NCBI RefSeq assembly: GCF_001625305.1
Contig: NW_017803909.1
Coordinates: 8,836,346 to 8,900,345, forward strand
DNA from: Branchiostoma belcheri
Taxonomy: Eukaryota; Chordata; Leptocardii; Amphioxiformes; Branchiostomatidae
Length of the DNA: 64,000 nt
Direction: 5' to 3'
In this document: positions 11,205 to 26,200 of the stretch, in pieces
Position numbering within the stretch: the stretch's first letter is position 1
Layout of the letters: every line of letters begins with the position of its first letter
Notes under the pieces: model-generated
Database searches by the model: none
What the model saw: only the letters and a program-made list of their open reading frames with translations
Told to the model about the DNA's origin: nothing
Translations under genes and position numbers: made by a program

Positions 11205-14200
11205 CTGAAAGTTTTTTCAAATAATCTTTATTATTATTTCAAAAGCAAAGAAAAAAGAACAGAGAACATGTTCATATACAAGAAAAATAAATACCCAGAG
11301 ACATTTTGCAAACAATACATTAGTCTACCAATTTACCATACGGTGGACCCCATTTCAACATATGTTTCTCCATTTTCCTGCAGTGCTGTCACATATTCTA
11401 ATCTGTGATAGTATTTAACATAGCCTATAAATCCTTTATTCGTGACAAACTTGTACTGTCTGTTCTTATATATATAAAGTTTCAATATTAATAACAATGT
11501 GTTAAGGACAATAGGATGATTAACTGGAATGCCTAATATGATAATTCTGGTTGTAAGCTTGACTGCTGTTTCAATATGTTGTTTTATCCAAAATTCTACA
11601 TCCCCCAGAAATAGTTTACGGTAATTGATAAAATGGCGAACTGAAACCTTATGAAAAGATCCATAGCAGTATTTTAACAACGTTGATGTTCAACGCTGAC
11701 GTAGCATCTGCCGATTGTACTAAACAGTAGGGGCTAGTGTAAGAACTGAATGTTTGGCACAGTTTAGAAATCAATATTCGTGGACATGACTAGAACATTT
11801 AAAACAGTTTGAAATCCATATCCTTGGTAAGATCTTTTCTCATGAAATAAGTTGTAGCAGTACACAACAATTATAAATCACGAGATAGCTACTAGATGGA
11901 ACCGATTTACTTAGCGGCCACTTTTCTAACCCAAAGTAACCCTACACACCCTACTAACCCTACTGTGGTGATAGCTCAAAACAAAATTGATTCAATTTGA
12001 CAAAAGCTGATGTAACGTACTTGTGAGAGATTTTCTTTGCTTTCTGCAGTCCAGGGCCCTCGATATAAAACTCTGCCTTGGACAGAGTGACGTCCAGAGG
12101 ATTGGTGAACTCGATCTCTGCTGTGACCTGTTCGCCTACATAGATCTCATCTGGAGCCTACCAGGAAAAACACACACAGAGTGAGTTAGAGAGAGTATGA
12201 GAATGGCTTTGCTGCATCATCAGACACTGCTCTTGACTGATTGATTCACACATGGCACCTACGAGGGAACAACAGAAACCTGGAGTCATGTCGCTACATT
12301 TATTCACTGTTTCACTACATTTCTATCTACTCTTATTCAGTGCTGTGTATTAATGTTGTCAAACGTAAAAACATTTCTGAAAGCCACAAACAGCCTGGTT
12401 GGCGCCAGGTTGGATGTGAAGAGCTCACAAGTGAATTTGGACTAATAATTACCGGTGGTTATGGGAAATTGCCCCTTTTTTCGTTGGTCAAAGTCATCTG
12501 GACAACAAGGTTCGAAATAATGAACAAGATTGAACTGTGATTTCCAACTCTGAAGGAAAGAAGGGAGTCAGCAGCAGTAAATCTCTTCAAAGCTATGCTG
12601 GATCACCCTCTGCACGACCTTGTTCCCCCTGAACGTGCGACTGCCACAGGGAGACAGCTCAGGAACAGCAACATGCTCACCTTGCCTAAAGCTAGGACTC
12701 TACGCTTGAAAAAGTCTTTCTTACATTGTGCAGTAAGGCTCTACAATGACAGTGATAAGGACTGATATTTGAAAACCTATGTCTGCTATTTCCTGTTGTA
12801 GATTGAATGGTGTTTGTACATATTTGTATATATTGTGTTTCTGTGTACTTGTCCTGTTTTGTTTTTTAACCAATTGTAAAAATCGAATACTTAATTCAGG
12901 GGTGCATTAGCATTTCCTGCGTTTTTACGATTTTGTTGCATTGAAATTCCTGCGTTTGTACGATTTTGTTGTATTGAATAAATTAAATTGAAAACACAAT
13001 AAAAATTGGACTTTCAAGATAAGGTTCGAAATAGATGTTAACAACCTACCTTGATGATGAGCTCCGGACTTATGAGCAGGAAGTCATCTTGTCCTACGTA
13101 GACCTGGCCAGTGGTGTCCACGTGCGCCAAGGCGTGAACCTTCACGATTGCCTGTTCCACCAGCTTGTCCAGATACTCCTTGGGCGTGTAGGTCATCTCC
13201 ACGGAAGCCTCTGGAAGGGTGTAGACAGGTTAGTAACTTACATTTTAATTGGGAAAGACACTGCCACTGAGGAAATACCAGTGTAATGAGTGTCATCATG
13301 AAGGACAAATTTACAAGCCAGATGAAAGACTTTGGTTATATCATTGTTTGTTTGTTTGTTTGTTTATTGGTTCGCATATATTTAAGAACAATAAAATGAA
13401 CATATTACTGACAATAAAATAAAATGCTGGGGAAAGATATGAAGCCATAGTGGCTTGTCTGGGATCTTCCCCGACAAAATTAATTAACAACTGAAATAAT
13501 GCTAACAAATCAAATGGTAATAATAAATAACAATAGGTAATTAATAAATTTGATCAATATGATTAATATGATAATAGTAACAAAACAAATAGTAACAATG
13601 AATAACAAAAGTGATTGATAAATAACGCTAATTAGAAATGATATGTTAAAAACTTTAACTTTAACGTTAACAGAACTTTAACTGCAGTACAGACATTGGC
13701 AGAATTGAAGCAATAACTCAAGAAAAACGTAGTACACGCATGTCTTTGTAAATGTTTTATGGTCAAAGAGACGTTTGCCGTATTAGCTTGTCACATTTCT
13801 CAGGCCTGTTAAGGGCTGACAGTCGAGAGTTAACTACCGAATTGGTTGTTTTGTACAAGCTGATGATTGATTGTTTATCAGTGCATTCGTGTGATCTGTA
13901 TCTACTCTATATCTTGGTTGATATCGGGATTGATATACTGAATTCGAAAAAGATCATCCTTTTCCGTTTCAGTGGACTTTCCACACATATACCTGTCTAC
14001 CTATTTAGCGGAGCATGGAAAACACAACACTTATGACATACAGTTTTATCGATAACTGGAGTTTTGTGCATAGTCTGAGAAAGATTATATGGAAGATAAG
14101 AGAGCCAGTGTAACCTCCAAAATCGTGTCCAACATTCGTTACTTTGTAAATGACTAACCTCCCCTTGGTGGAACTGTGACGTCCTCCTCCATCTCTCCGA

Positions 14201-17200
14201 TGTCATACGCAGGCACGCCGGTGTAGTACATGGCCTGGGCAGTCAGGTGGGCCGTGACACGGCGAGGTTCAGAAGTGAGGTTCTTCATGGTCAGTCTCAC
14301 GTGAATATTCTCGCCTATGTAGATCTAAGATAGAGAGGGTAAAAAATAGTATTAGCACGCCTAGAAGTGCAGAACGTTTTACCGCATACCGGAGCTTAGC
14401 AAATTAAGTAAAACTAGAAAAGTAACATTTGCAAAGCAAATGCATAATGTTTTCCTTCGGACATGGTCTGCTCTGTTAATTCTTACTCAAACACATTCAC
14501 ATACATGCATATGGTGACATGAGTCTAAATACCTACTATGAAATTGCAACATTATGTAACCCAACACCAGTTACTATGGTGACAGACGTCAACAAAAGAG
14601 GCCATTGGTCAGGTCAGAGGTCAGTGTTTGGAACAGAAGAACAAGAAGAAATGGAGCAAAAACAATATGTTTTCCTTCGGGAAACATAATAAAACAGAAA
14701 TCACATAGATAGCACAGAATCACTGCTTTGCACACTCGGCAATGTCCCCCACAGGCTCTTACTTACATCATCGTCGGCATGGATTTTGAATTCCACGTCC
14801 TCCTCTTTAATGACGTCGTCGTAAGTGTTCGGCCGCATTCCGTGTGAAACTGCAGTGCGGACTGCCACACGCTCCTGGTCAGAACCTGTAGGGTGACGCA
14901 GCAGAGGTATAAGCAACCTGGAATTGATCTGCCCATGACGCTTCAATGACTCCCTCATTAGCATGAAAGTTCATCCTTGATGGCTCCTTGATATTTTCGT
15001 TTAGAATAATGACAAAATATGCATTTCTTCACTTTCCAATGGATGCTTTTTGGTGTATTTTGGTTTTTCTGATATGCCAACAGTATCATGTCATCAATCA
15101 ACAGACAAGCACTGTAGTTAAGTTTTGTTAAGTTAGGGCACCATATTTGAAGAGAATTTCAACAATTTTCTACCAATGTTTATTACACAATTTGAAAAGT
15201 TTTTCAGAAGTTACAAATGCCAAACAGTCTCTGGACTAGTTTAGCCTTTTGATGATTGGAGAAAATAATATTGACTGATAAAATTGTATTGTCAACGGCA
15301 TAAAGACATGTCTATATAGTAAAACGTTGCACTTTATTCCAGCACACAATTGTACAGGGATCAAATTTTCAGCGACCACTGTCGCCTTCATTAGGATAAT
15401 CAATGACCAATCACTTCACAGCGTGATCTCGCGAGAGTTACGGTTACAAACACGTGGTCTTATTCACACGAGGCTTTACTCATACGTATCAAAAGTATCA
15501 ATTGATCAAAAATGCCAGGGAGTTTATATCAATTGTATCCATTGCTCACGTCACGTATCAGTAAAGTCTCGTGTGAATAAGGTCACGTGTGTGTAACCGT
15601 AACTCTCGCGAGATCACGTTGTGAAGTGATTGGTCATTAATCATCCTGATGAAGGCGACAGTGGTCGCTGAAAATTTGATCCCTGTACAATTGTGTGTTG
15701 GAATAAAGTTCAACGTTTAACTATGATTACTACCAACACAGATGAACTTTCATGATAACAGGTCTATATGTTTGTTGTTGGTCATATTCAGCCATCTGGG
15801 CTGCTGGGATCCCCCCCCCCCACAACGTTAACCAGAAACCGCTGCGACTCTGCACCGCCGGAAGATCTCGGAAGTTAGGCTAAGACACAGGACAACGGCG
15901 CAAGTACCAAAGAAATATTAACGATTAACTAGAATAGCAATACAATGATGCAATAATGGCGTGGCAATGACCTTCAGGATACTTGTAGTTCTCCGTCACA
16001 TCTTCCCTGTCGTTGGAGCCGACAGCCTTGGTGCTTATTCTGTGACCGATGGCGTTCTTGTAGGTGCCCGTCTTAGTCAGGTTCCTACGCCTGTCCACCT
16101 GGAATGATGATCATGAACGTGTGTACGTCCTCCGTGAATAGTTTCATCAGGTAGGTAAAACACTGAGTAAAGAGACTCTTTTTTTAACACAACCAAGTCT
16201 TTTTTTCAGCCGGTCTGTCACCTTCCTCAGGGCAATTCTGACTGGTGTCGCTGCTATAAATGCATTCATGAACGTTATGCTATAGATGCATTCACATGTA
16301 CATTTTGGAATGCATCCATAGCACAGGTGTCGCTGCTACAGATGCTAAACGTACAATATTTACATATCTACACATATGCGTGATTACAGATATTGTACGT
16401 TTGGGAATGCATCTATGGCAGCGACACCTGTGCAATGCAATGTGAACCAGTCAGAATTTCCCTGAGGAAGGTGACAGACGGTCACCGAAACGTCGGCTGA
16501 GTAAAGACTTGGTTGTGTAGAAAGAGTCTCTTTACTCAGTGTGTACGTCCTGTGGTCGTTTGTAATGCCCATTTACTATGTGATCACCCATAGCATTCGA
16601 TGATATTACTAACTAGATTTATGTTGTATGATTTATCTCTCAAACCTTTTTGCTCACATTTGTTTGTTCATTAGAGACTTCAAGTGTGAACGTACCTGCC
16701 AGCTCACCCTGTCGGCGTTCACCTCGGCGAAGACGAACTTGGTGTCGTACGGCAAGTAGACGTGCCCGTTTTTTATTGCAGAGACAGGGCAGGGTCCGCA
16801 CTGGCTTTTACCTAACACAAAGGTTAGCAATTGAAATCCCTGTTCTTAGTTTGATAATCAACTTCTTATTCATCTACTATCCAGAAACGTGTCTGAGCAT
16901 GGTTCTGCATAAAGCACATTTCTGGATACACCAATACCAACCAACCGACCGACCGACCAACAAGTAAACAAACAAAAAATAGTATAGAACTAGAGTTCCA
17001 CGATCTCATACCTTCGCCAAATGATATTAGCCTTTATGACTCAGAAATTATATATTAATCCCCGTGATTATGCAAATAGGATCCTAAATTTCATGAATTA
17101 TATCTGTTGATCATATTCTACACCAAAGAACAGTCTTATCTTAACGACGAACTAGCATTTGCTCATAAATTATGCAAATGAGGTCGTTATTTGAATATGT

Positions 17201-20200
17201 TCACCTTTACTTCACTTTCAAATACCCCAAGTATGAAATTCCAGGCAGTTACCACTTTGGAATTATAACGTTTTTCAATAATTATGCAAATTAAGTCTTC
17301 ATTTGCATAATCAATATGAAGACACACGAACGCCCCTGAAAACATAAACTTCTTGGCAAAGGTAACAATACAAAAGTTGATATGATCACAGATGATAGAT
17401 CATGATGCAACGTAGACAACGTAGATGCCGTAGACCAGTAAGTTTTTGAACTGGTCGTCAGGGTATCATCAAACATTTGGAAAAACAAGCTAAACTAGAA
17501 AGGCCAATATTTGCTTTGGAGCAAATACAGCGATGGGTTCACCACATTTTACGACATGGCAGGGAAAGAATGAGAAACACAAGGGAAAACAATGATTTAC
17601 ATTGATATAACTATAATATGAAGTAACATACGACTAAAACAACAGTTGGATAGCTATTCCCTACTTTATTGGTTAGGATTTTTAATTGCATAATGCAAAC
17701 TGTTGATTTTCAAGATAAAAATAACGTTCATGCCCCGCATTCCAATGCTGGAGCAGGAAAGCTTGAAATACCTACCAAAACACTTGAATAAAGACATACT
17801 GTCAGTATGGAAATGCTCTGTGCAGGTGTTAATCAAGTTAAATCCCAACAGCCAATCAGCAAGAAACGCTCTGTGCAGGTGGAAATGCTCTGTGCAGGTG
17901 TTAATCAAGTTAAATCCCAATAGCCAATCAGCAAGAAGAATAGAGGAAAGCTGCATGCCTATTGGTTGATGCCCTGCATTCCATTGTGATGACTCATACC
18001 CAAACGAGGTAAACACGGCACACTAACACAGTAATACATTTGCTATAACACAGCCAAAAAACTCAAATAAAACCATTCTAAAAGCCTGTATCACAAAAAT
18101 TTAAAACACGCCTAGGGGTATTTGCCCACTGTACCTCCATACCAAATTTCAGGATCTTAGGCCCCAAAATGAAGAAGCTGAATCCATTTAAAAAATGGCA
18201 GGAGAAGAAGGAGGAGGAGAAGGAGAAGAAACACCAGAAAAAGCAATATGGTTTCACCTCACCACTTCGTGGTGTGGTGAACCCATAAAAATACCGTCGC
18301 TTAATTCCTGCGGCGTGGCGTCCAACGCCTGCCAGCCTCCATACCCCTCCGGTAGGTCAGGCCGGGCCATCCACGCCTCGTTCCACACGTGGAAGTTCCT
18401 AATATTGAGAAACATTTCAATACGTCATTTGGTGATCTTTCATATTTGGCTCAACGCATTTGAGTATCTATCAGTAGTGCCTATCAGTAGTGCTAGTCCG
18501 CTAGTCACCCTTCCAAATATCCATTGCAATACACATTCAAGACGAGCAACAAGCATGCAGATTTTCACTCCAAATATGGTGCCGCAACTTAAGCAACTAC
18601 AGTGCTTTTTCGAAAAGCACTGTTTTTGGGGTTAGGTTTGGGCACCATATTTCAAGTAAAGATTTTTATCAATTCTCCACCAGTGTTTATCACACAATTT
18701 CACATTTCTCCTACCAGACCGAGTCATTCCTTCCGGTGAAGTTGACAGGACGCCCACGCTCGTCATAGTAGGAGTCTATGGTCATGCTGACGTCAGTGTC
18801 GTGCGCGGAATCAAAGTTAGTGACGCTGCGGGCAGGAATCCCGAGACATCGGAGAACTGAGGAGTATGGATAAGAGTGTGATATACTTTCCGTCACTAGT
18901 CTAGTAGCGATCCTATCGGGTGCTCACCGTTTTTCCTCTTCGCTGGATGTTTTGCCCGCCCGCTCATGTCAATCAACGCATGTCGGCGAATTCTACAATG
19001 TTGGTTTCAAATTTAAGACTGCGCTTTACGGGACGGCAGTAATCTGACGTGCGTACTGGAAAGATGCTTCTCTTAATCTTATATATGTTGTAATGCAAAG
19101 GCTGTGGGAGACGAAATACACTTTATCTCAAATTGTTCCTTTCATAGCAACGCTCGAAATGAGTTAACTATTCAAACTTCTACAACTTATCCCAATTTTA
19201 CTAAACTTACAGACCAAGAAAAACTATTCTTCTTTTAACTTCTCAAAACCCACTAATTTTAGAAAAGATGGGACATTACGTCTTCCATGGTCTAAAAAAG
19301 AGAAGTCAAACCCCTTAGACATAGTTTTAGACATAGCTATAGCTCTAGACAACTACATTTTATCATGTAGATTTTAGTTATTTTATACTACGTTTCATTG
19401 TTCTTTTATGTTGTTAATCTGCAATTAGCCCCCCGGGCATGAATTTGCAATAAACTTCATCATTATATACCGCTAGACTTCTTACCTGTCGTCGTAACAC
19501 CAGAGAAGACCCAGCACTGTCCGAACTTTACTGGTCGTTTTTGCGCGTGATGCTGAAGAAGGATCTCCACACTGCCGTTCCAGCTCCAGGGGAACATCCC
19601 GCCGGAATAGGGCTCTTCCCATTTCCCGGCCAACACGCCATTATCGTCATTGGAGTTCACCTGGACAGGAAGTCTAGTTGGTTACTCAATTTTGTTTACA
19701 TACATGCAACGACATCGAAGTTCTGAATCCTTCGGAACAACAACTAGATTTCCACAACAAGTCACAAAAGTTTCTCATTGATTATGCAAATAAGAACCTC
19801 ATCTGCATGAAATATATCAGCTTATGATATTCTCCACCCAATGTTAACGTTCTTATTGGTACCTTGTCACTACCTCCATGCAATATCTGTAGAGGAAAGA
19901 AGTAGGACCAGGGTCTCACCATCTTCGAGACGACTCTGCTGACCACAACAGCGTCTCCCCGACTCTCGTTCCGTATGTTTGAGCTATCCAGAAGCCACAA
20001 GCACGCATCCAGAATCTTGGGCTCGAACTGATGAAGAACGGAAGAAATTGCCACTTACTAGTCTGTAAACTATGTAAAAGCAACGATGAAAGTCAAATGT
20101 CTCTAAATTTTGAAAAAAATGATCTAGATGTCTATTTTCTCGCTCATATCAACGATGGCCATCAAAGAGAGATTGATTAAGGGCGTTCGAATCCTTCTGA

Positions 20201-23200
20201 GCAAAACAATGCATCTGATGTAAACAGGAAGACATTATCGAAGTCGTCTTAGAAGTACGTCCTACCTGTCCAAAGTTCCATGGTCGCCGCCCGGGCCACC
20301 TGCTGGTACCATTGTACTGGTAGCCATGTTCGTTCAGAACGTACTCACCCAGCTTGGCCTCATCATCCATGTACGTGAAATCATCTGCAAAAGGCGAAAG
20401 ACACATATAAAGTCATTTTCAACAACAACAACAACAACAAAAAGGGAAGAATAGTAACACTTATTATTATTAGAATCTAACGTTATAACACAAATATGAC
20501 CGCCATGATGTTCCCCATTTGATATATAAAGACAAATGCATTAAGGGCTATCCTCGATTAGAAAAACTAAAAGTGTTTGTTTTATATCCGAATCATCACA
20601 AAGCTAAAGAAGCCGAACCCACAATTTTCACTACCATAGTTTGTAAACTTGTTTCGTATTTGTGACTCAAATCTAGCATAGAGAGACAAAGGATGTGCGA
20701 TAAGTGACTTCATTCATTCATTCATATTTTAGTTCCTTACCCTTGACCCATGGGTTGAAGAGAATGACCACGGTGTTGTCGTCCGTCTTCCTGCTGCGGA
20801 ACGTCTTGCCGTCTGACGTCGTCTCGATGACTACGTGATACCTGCCGACGATGGCGTCAGGAGGCGTGGTGATTGCCACCTGCGGGAAAAGTGATCGTTT
20901 TCGTCAGAAAGGTATGTTTTCGGTTTGGGCCAGGTGGAGCAGGTGTGGTTTGTGGTATGTAGCTGTGATCTGTATGTAGGTCAACGTCACAACTCGAGTA
21001 GTTTTGGATGGATCTTTTTTGATATTTGGTGTGTGGGTAGCTGTTGTGAAAATGAAGTTGTTTTTTTGTGTACAATAGAACTCGAGAAGCAATGGATTGT
21101 TGTTAATTAAGGGTTAATGTCCCGTCCCGAGGTGAATATGGTGTGATTAAGCCTTGTCAGTTGCTATAACCACCGAATAAAGCCACCAAGTGAGCGCAGC
21201 GAACGAGGTGGCTTTATGAGGTGGTTATAGCAACTGACAAGGCTTTATCACACCATATTCACCGAGAAAGGGCGGGCCATTAACGCTATTATCATATAGC
21301 TTACACGATAGCCTATCCAAACTGATGCAGTGAAGAGTGATACAATGTACAATTCACCCCTTGCACATGCTGAATAGAACATAGAATATGTTGTTCCATC
21401 TGGAGTCACCTGAGGTCACTGGGGGTTCATGTTCTATGGCCTTCTATCTGGGTCATAGGCAGGGAACAGGTGTTCTTATGGGAGTCATTGGAACACAACT
21501 CAAGTTATTTTTGGATTTTTTAGAAGTAGAGCCGTGTTCTATTGGGTCACCTGAGGTGATTATTCATTTTGTTTAATGTATGGATTGGGATGATTAATAC
21601 CCGATTTTGACTCTATTTGTGACATTACGGCGACATAAAGAATGTGGAATGGAGCCTTCTGATTGGTCAACGTCACCCGGCTATATGATAACGATATTTA
21701 GTGGGTGGTTAGTGGCAGCCAAAATGAATGTGAAGTTCGATAATACCCCGTAGCGGCTATTCAAAGCATTATTGCGGCAAAGTGTGAGGTAAAGGTAAAG
21801 AGGCTTAGAGGGTAATCCCAAGATAACTGTAACGAGTTATTGGACAAGACTACACCACCATAACATAATAACTTAAACATTAACACATAGAAATACTAAC
21901 ACTTAAAAAACACTCCATATATGGCAAACGCTTGTGTTACTTTAACTCTAATTATGGGTTCACAACACCACGAAGTGGTGGTGAACCCATATTGCTTTTT
22001 CTGATGTTTCTCCTTCTCCTTCTCCTGCCATTTTTTAAATGGATTCAGCTTCTTCATTTTAGGGCCTAAGGTCCTGAAATTTAGTATGGAGGTACAGTGG
22101 GCAAATACCCCTAGGCGTTTTTTAAATTTTTGTGATACAGGCTTTTAGAATGGTTTTATTTGAGTTTTTTGGCTGTGTTATAGCAAATGTATTACTGTGT
22201 TAGTGTGCCGTGTTTACCACGTCTGGGCATGAGTCATCACAATGGAATGCAGGGCATCAACCAATAGGCATGCAGCTTTCCTCTATACTTCTTGCTGATT
22301 GACTGTTGGGATTTAACTTGATTAACACCTGCACAGAGCATTTCCACCTGCACAGAGCATTCCTTGCTGATTGGCTGTTGGGATTTAACTTGATTAACAC
22401 CTGCACAGAGCATTTCCATACTGACAGTATGTCTTTATTCAAGTGTTTTGGTAGGTATTTCAAGCTTTTCTGCTCCAGCATTGGAATGCGGGGCATGAAC
22501 GTTTTTTTTTTCATTTTGAAAATCAACAGTTTGCATTATGCAATTAAAAATCCTAACCAATAAAGTAGGGAATAGCTATCCAACTGTTGTTTTAGTTGTA
22601 TGTTACTTCATATTATAGTTATATCAATGTAAATCATTGTTTTCCCTTGTGTTTCTCATTCTTTCCCTGCCATGTGGTAAAATGTGGTGAACCCATCGCT
22701 GTATTTGCTCCAAAGCAAATATTGGCCTTTCTAGTTATTTTCTGTTTTTGGTCTGGATGATGCTTTGGTGTAACGTTGTATCTCAAGAAACGTGGGACGG
22801 AATGCGATAGCATTTAGCAGGTGGGCAGCTGGGCCGAAGAGAAGGAGAAGATATACCAAGGAAAACAATATATTTCATCGATACCATGGTATAGAGTAAT
22901 GAAATATAACCTCATATACTCCCGGCTTCATGCTCTTAATCGCAGAACTCCATTTTCCTTCCTCCAAAGACTTTTCAACTGGCATACGCCGCAGCGTGCC
23001 CTTGTTTGGTACAGGGTTGCTCCCTAATTGAAATAAAAACATTTTTTTTTATTTATTTATTCACATGGATTTTTGAGCATTGGATAGGAAGCACTTGTTG
23101 TGCTTATGTAAATCCGCTGCTCATAAAACATAATACAAATGTAACATAGAGAAGACAGAAAGTATAACATCAACATAAAATGAAAGTGGCTGGCGCACCA

Positions 23201-26200
23201 ATACCTAGCATAACATTATTGAGATTGGTCAAATCTTCCAGAGTGGTGGATATAGTTAAACACAATATCAAAGATACGGCAGTTGGTAGGGTATGGGAGG
23301 GAGGGGCTACCTGTAAGAAGTAAAGTACATAATGTGGCGTCGTTTACGTTGAGTGGGTCGGAAGGAAGTATGTTTTCAAGATGAAGGCAAGATATGGATA
23401 ACAACATTTTGGTCCTTTCAGTATTATAACATTTGCAGTGTAATAAATAGTGTTCTGGTGTCTCATTCGGATGCCCACATTTGCACTCGGGACTACTGAT
23501 ACAGTGATGCTGGAATAGGTGGTAGTTCAGCTGGCTAAAAACATAATGTCAGCAACAACAAAACGACGACGACAAATGACCGTGTTGGATGGAAAACTAA
23601 TTTTGTACTGAATGTGAGTAAACGGGTTGAAGGATTCCATGATATGTATGTATCATATCTTGTCTTCATATTGATGAAAGGGCAATGCCGATGATGATCT
23701 AACGTTGTTCTGTCCCCTTAAGCGAAAATCACAAAATATAATTACAATATCTATTAGAACAATGCATCAAACACATGCTAACATTAAGGGGGATCTACTG
23801 AAATCAATTATGAAAGTAGACCCGAATATACGACACAATTAATTTTGTGACGATCTCACCAAAGTGAAGTTCCACGTGAAGAATGTCCTCATTTGGGTCA
23901 TAGTTCTCGATGTGCAGCTCCACATAGAAGGGCTGTCCCCGCCGGACCACGTTATGTTCCTCAAACTCATCCGTGTGGTGCTCACGGGCGTTCTCCTCAG
24001 TCAGAAAGTCGATCTTGGTCAGTTTGAGAGGCCCGTCTGAAAAGAAAGAGAACAGTTTTAGAATTTTTCCTGAGACACTCATCAGATTTCCAAGGTGGCC
24101 ATGGCCTGATCTGAAACAAAGCTCAGCATATGTGCGAGTAGTCATGGTTGTGGGACATGTTTTTTGGGTTCTGAAATGTTCTCTGCAACTGTGAAAGAAA
24201 ATTGTGCCCTTGTGTGTGGTGTGTGGTAGGGGGGGGGGGGGAGGGGTGTTGCTAGGTGTGGAAAACGTGAAATCAAATGAGACCCTTGCCACGGTTCCAC
24301 AAAAGTGTGTGTGGAGCAAATATGTTATATGTATCATGTGTATTATGTGATTGTAGACCTTGCATCATAGATATAATTCAGCGTTATACAAAGCGGCGAT
24401 TGCACGGGTAATGTTTGACCAATAAACCAAATGTGGCTGACTGCGGATGATCATTCAGAATAGAAGCCTCTCGCAAAAAGTGTTATTTCTGATACATATC
24501 ATGCTTTGACAGTACGAGAGCGAGACACCGGATACGAGTATCACACCATTTGTACTAAATGATATCAAAATCGTTAAACTATTTCGTGTTTCGCATACAC
24601 TACTGGAGCCTTTGACATAATTCTATTTGCAGCAATAACCTGAAGACTTAAACAGGCAATACATATATAGAACAGCATTTCCCAGGGACAGACCTTAAAT
24701 GGGCGTTGTAACCGTACCATTACCAACCCGTACCTGTTGTCTGTACAGATGAAATCATAAAACCAAACCAAACATGATTCAGAAAAAAACTACAGGACAT
24801 CAGATAACATCTTCATATTGAAAACTCTTATATCTAAACACACAAAGTCTGGAAAACCCTTATTCGCTTGTTTTGTCGACCTATCAAAAGCCTTTGACTC
24901 CATTTGACATGGGGGACTGCTATACAAACTTCTCTCCAACGGCATTTCAGGCAAACTCTTCGACATAATCAAAAACTTATACAACCAGTCCGAAGCCAGT
25001 GTCAAAACTAGGAATGACCTGAGCGAAACTTTTCCTGTTGAAATTGTTCGGCAAGGGTGTGTTTTAAGCCCCACCTTATTCAACCTGTACATTCGTGATC
25101 TCATAGACAAACTCAATGCAGAAAACCTAGACGCATCTATTACAATCTTCAAAAATAAATAGCCTATTTTATGACTACGATATTGTTCTAATGCCGGAAA
25201 GTAAGCAGGGACTACAGAATGCAACACTCTCGACCGATATTGCCAACAATGGAAATTAACTATCAACGGAGCAAAAATCAAAGGGGCCTTTTATTGTCTA
25301 ACATTAGTTTCTCATTATATGATAAAGAGATAGAGATAGTTAAATCATATTGTTACCTAGGAGTTATGTTTACAGCAGGATGTGATTACAATTACAATTA
25401 GTCAAGATATGTAAGAAAATGTCAAAGCAGGACACGTTTAAACACTTGATGTCATGCAAGAACGAACGTATAGCAGACAAACTATGTAATTATGTTTCCA
25501 GATGATTCAAAAAGACAGAAGAAAGAGCAACTAACAGTAGATGATAGGTAGTATATAGTATTGTTGTAATATATAGACTCATAGCACTTAGTATTAGAAT
25601 ATAGCGTTCCAGTATGCGATACTCTTGTTTTTTATCCTCTTGTGCATTTAGCCCGTCTGGGCAAGAACATGCAATAAAAATTCATCATTATTATAATTAT
25701 TGAAGGTCGTTGGACACGAGGTCATAACTAAAGATAGCACATGGCGACCAAGATGAGGAGGACCATAAGCATACTCCAATCAGCTAAGTGGCAAATGGTG
25801 ACTGCATGACAAATAGCTACTGCCTGGCCAGTTTGATAATGTAATTTGCAGCCACCAAAAAAGCTCGAAGATTAAAGCATACCTTACAAAATGCCGGTTC
25901 AAGGCATGGATTTATTTTTATATTTAAAAATGTAATTCGGTAAAAAGTGCTTCCTTAATGACGACCAGTTCACCCTGCAGATACATTTTGCAAACTGTGA
26001 CGTATGTGCTAGCCCCGCCCCTCGGCCCATCCTTATGTAACAATAGATCACATTCATAACATGTCCCTACGTGCTGTAACCATTGCAACATTATAATTAC
26101 TGAAATAAGCCCGACTTGTCGAACAAACGTTACCCTGACCTAGCCGACAAACAGTGGCAAATGAATAACAATTTCGATACAAACTTTAAGTCTATGATAT

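Noticed and set aside
17666-22563. Paired open frames of 85-116 codons near 17.7-18.0 and 22.2-22.5 kb with similar proteins
   Set aside because: They are the same Helitron-like repeat in two orientations; the similarity comes from DNA copies and there is no domain or codon evidence.
25950-25995. A four-codon first exon (MYLQ) under the GC-box module at 26010
   Set aside because: An ATG and a phase-1 GT exist, but a frame this short arises easily by chance.
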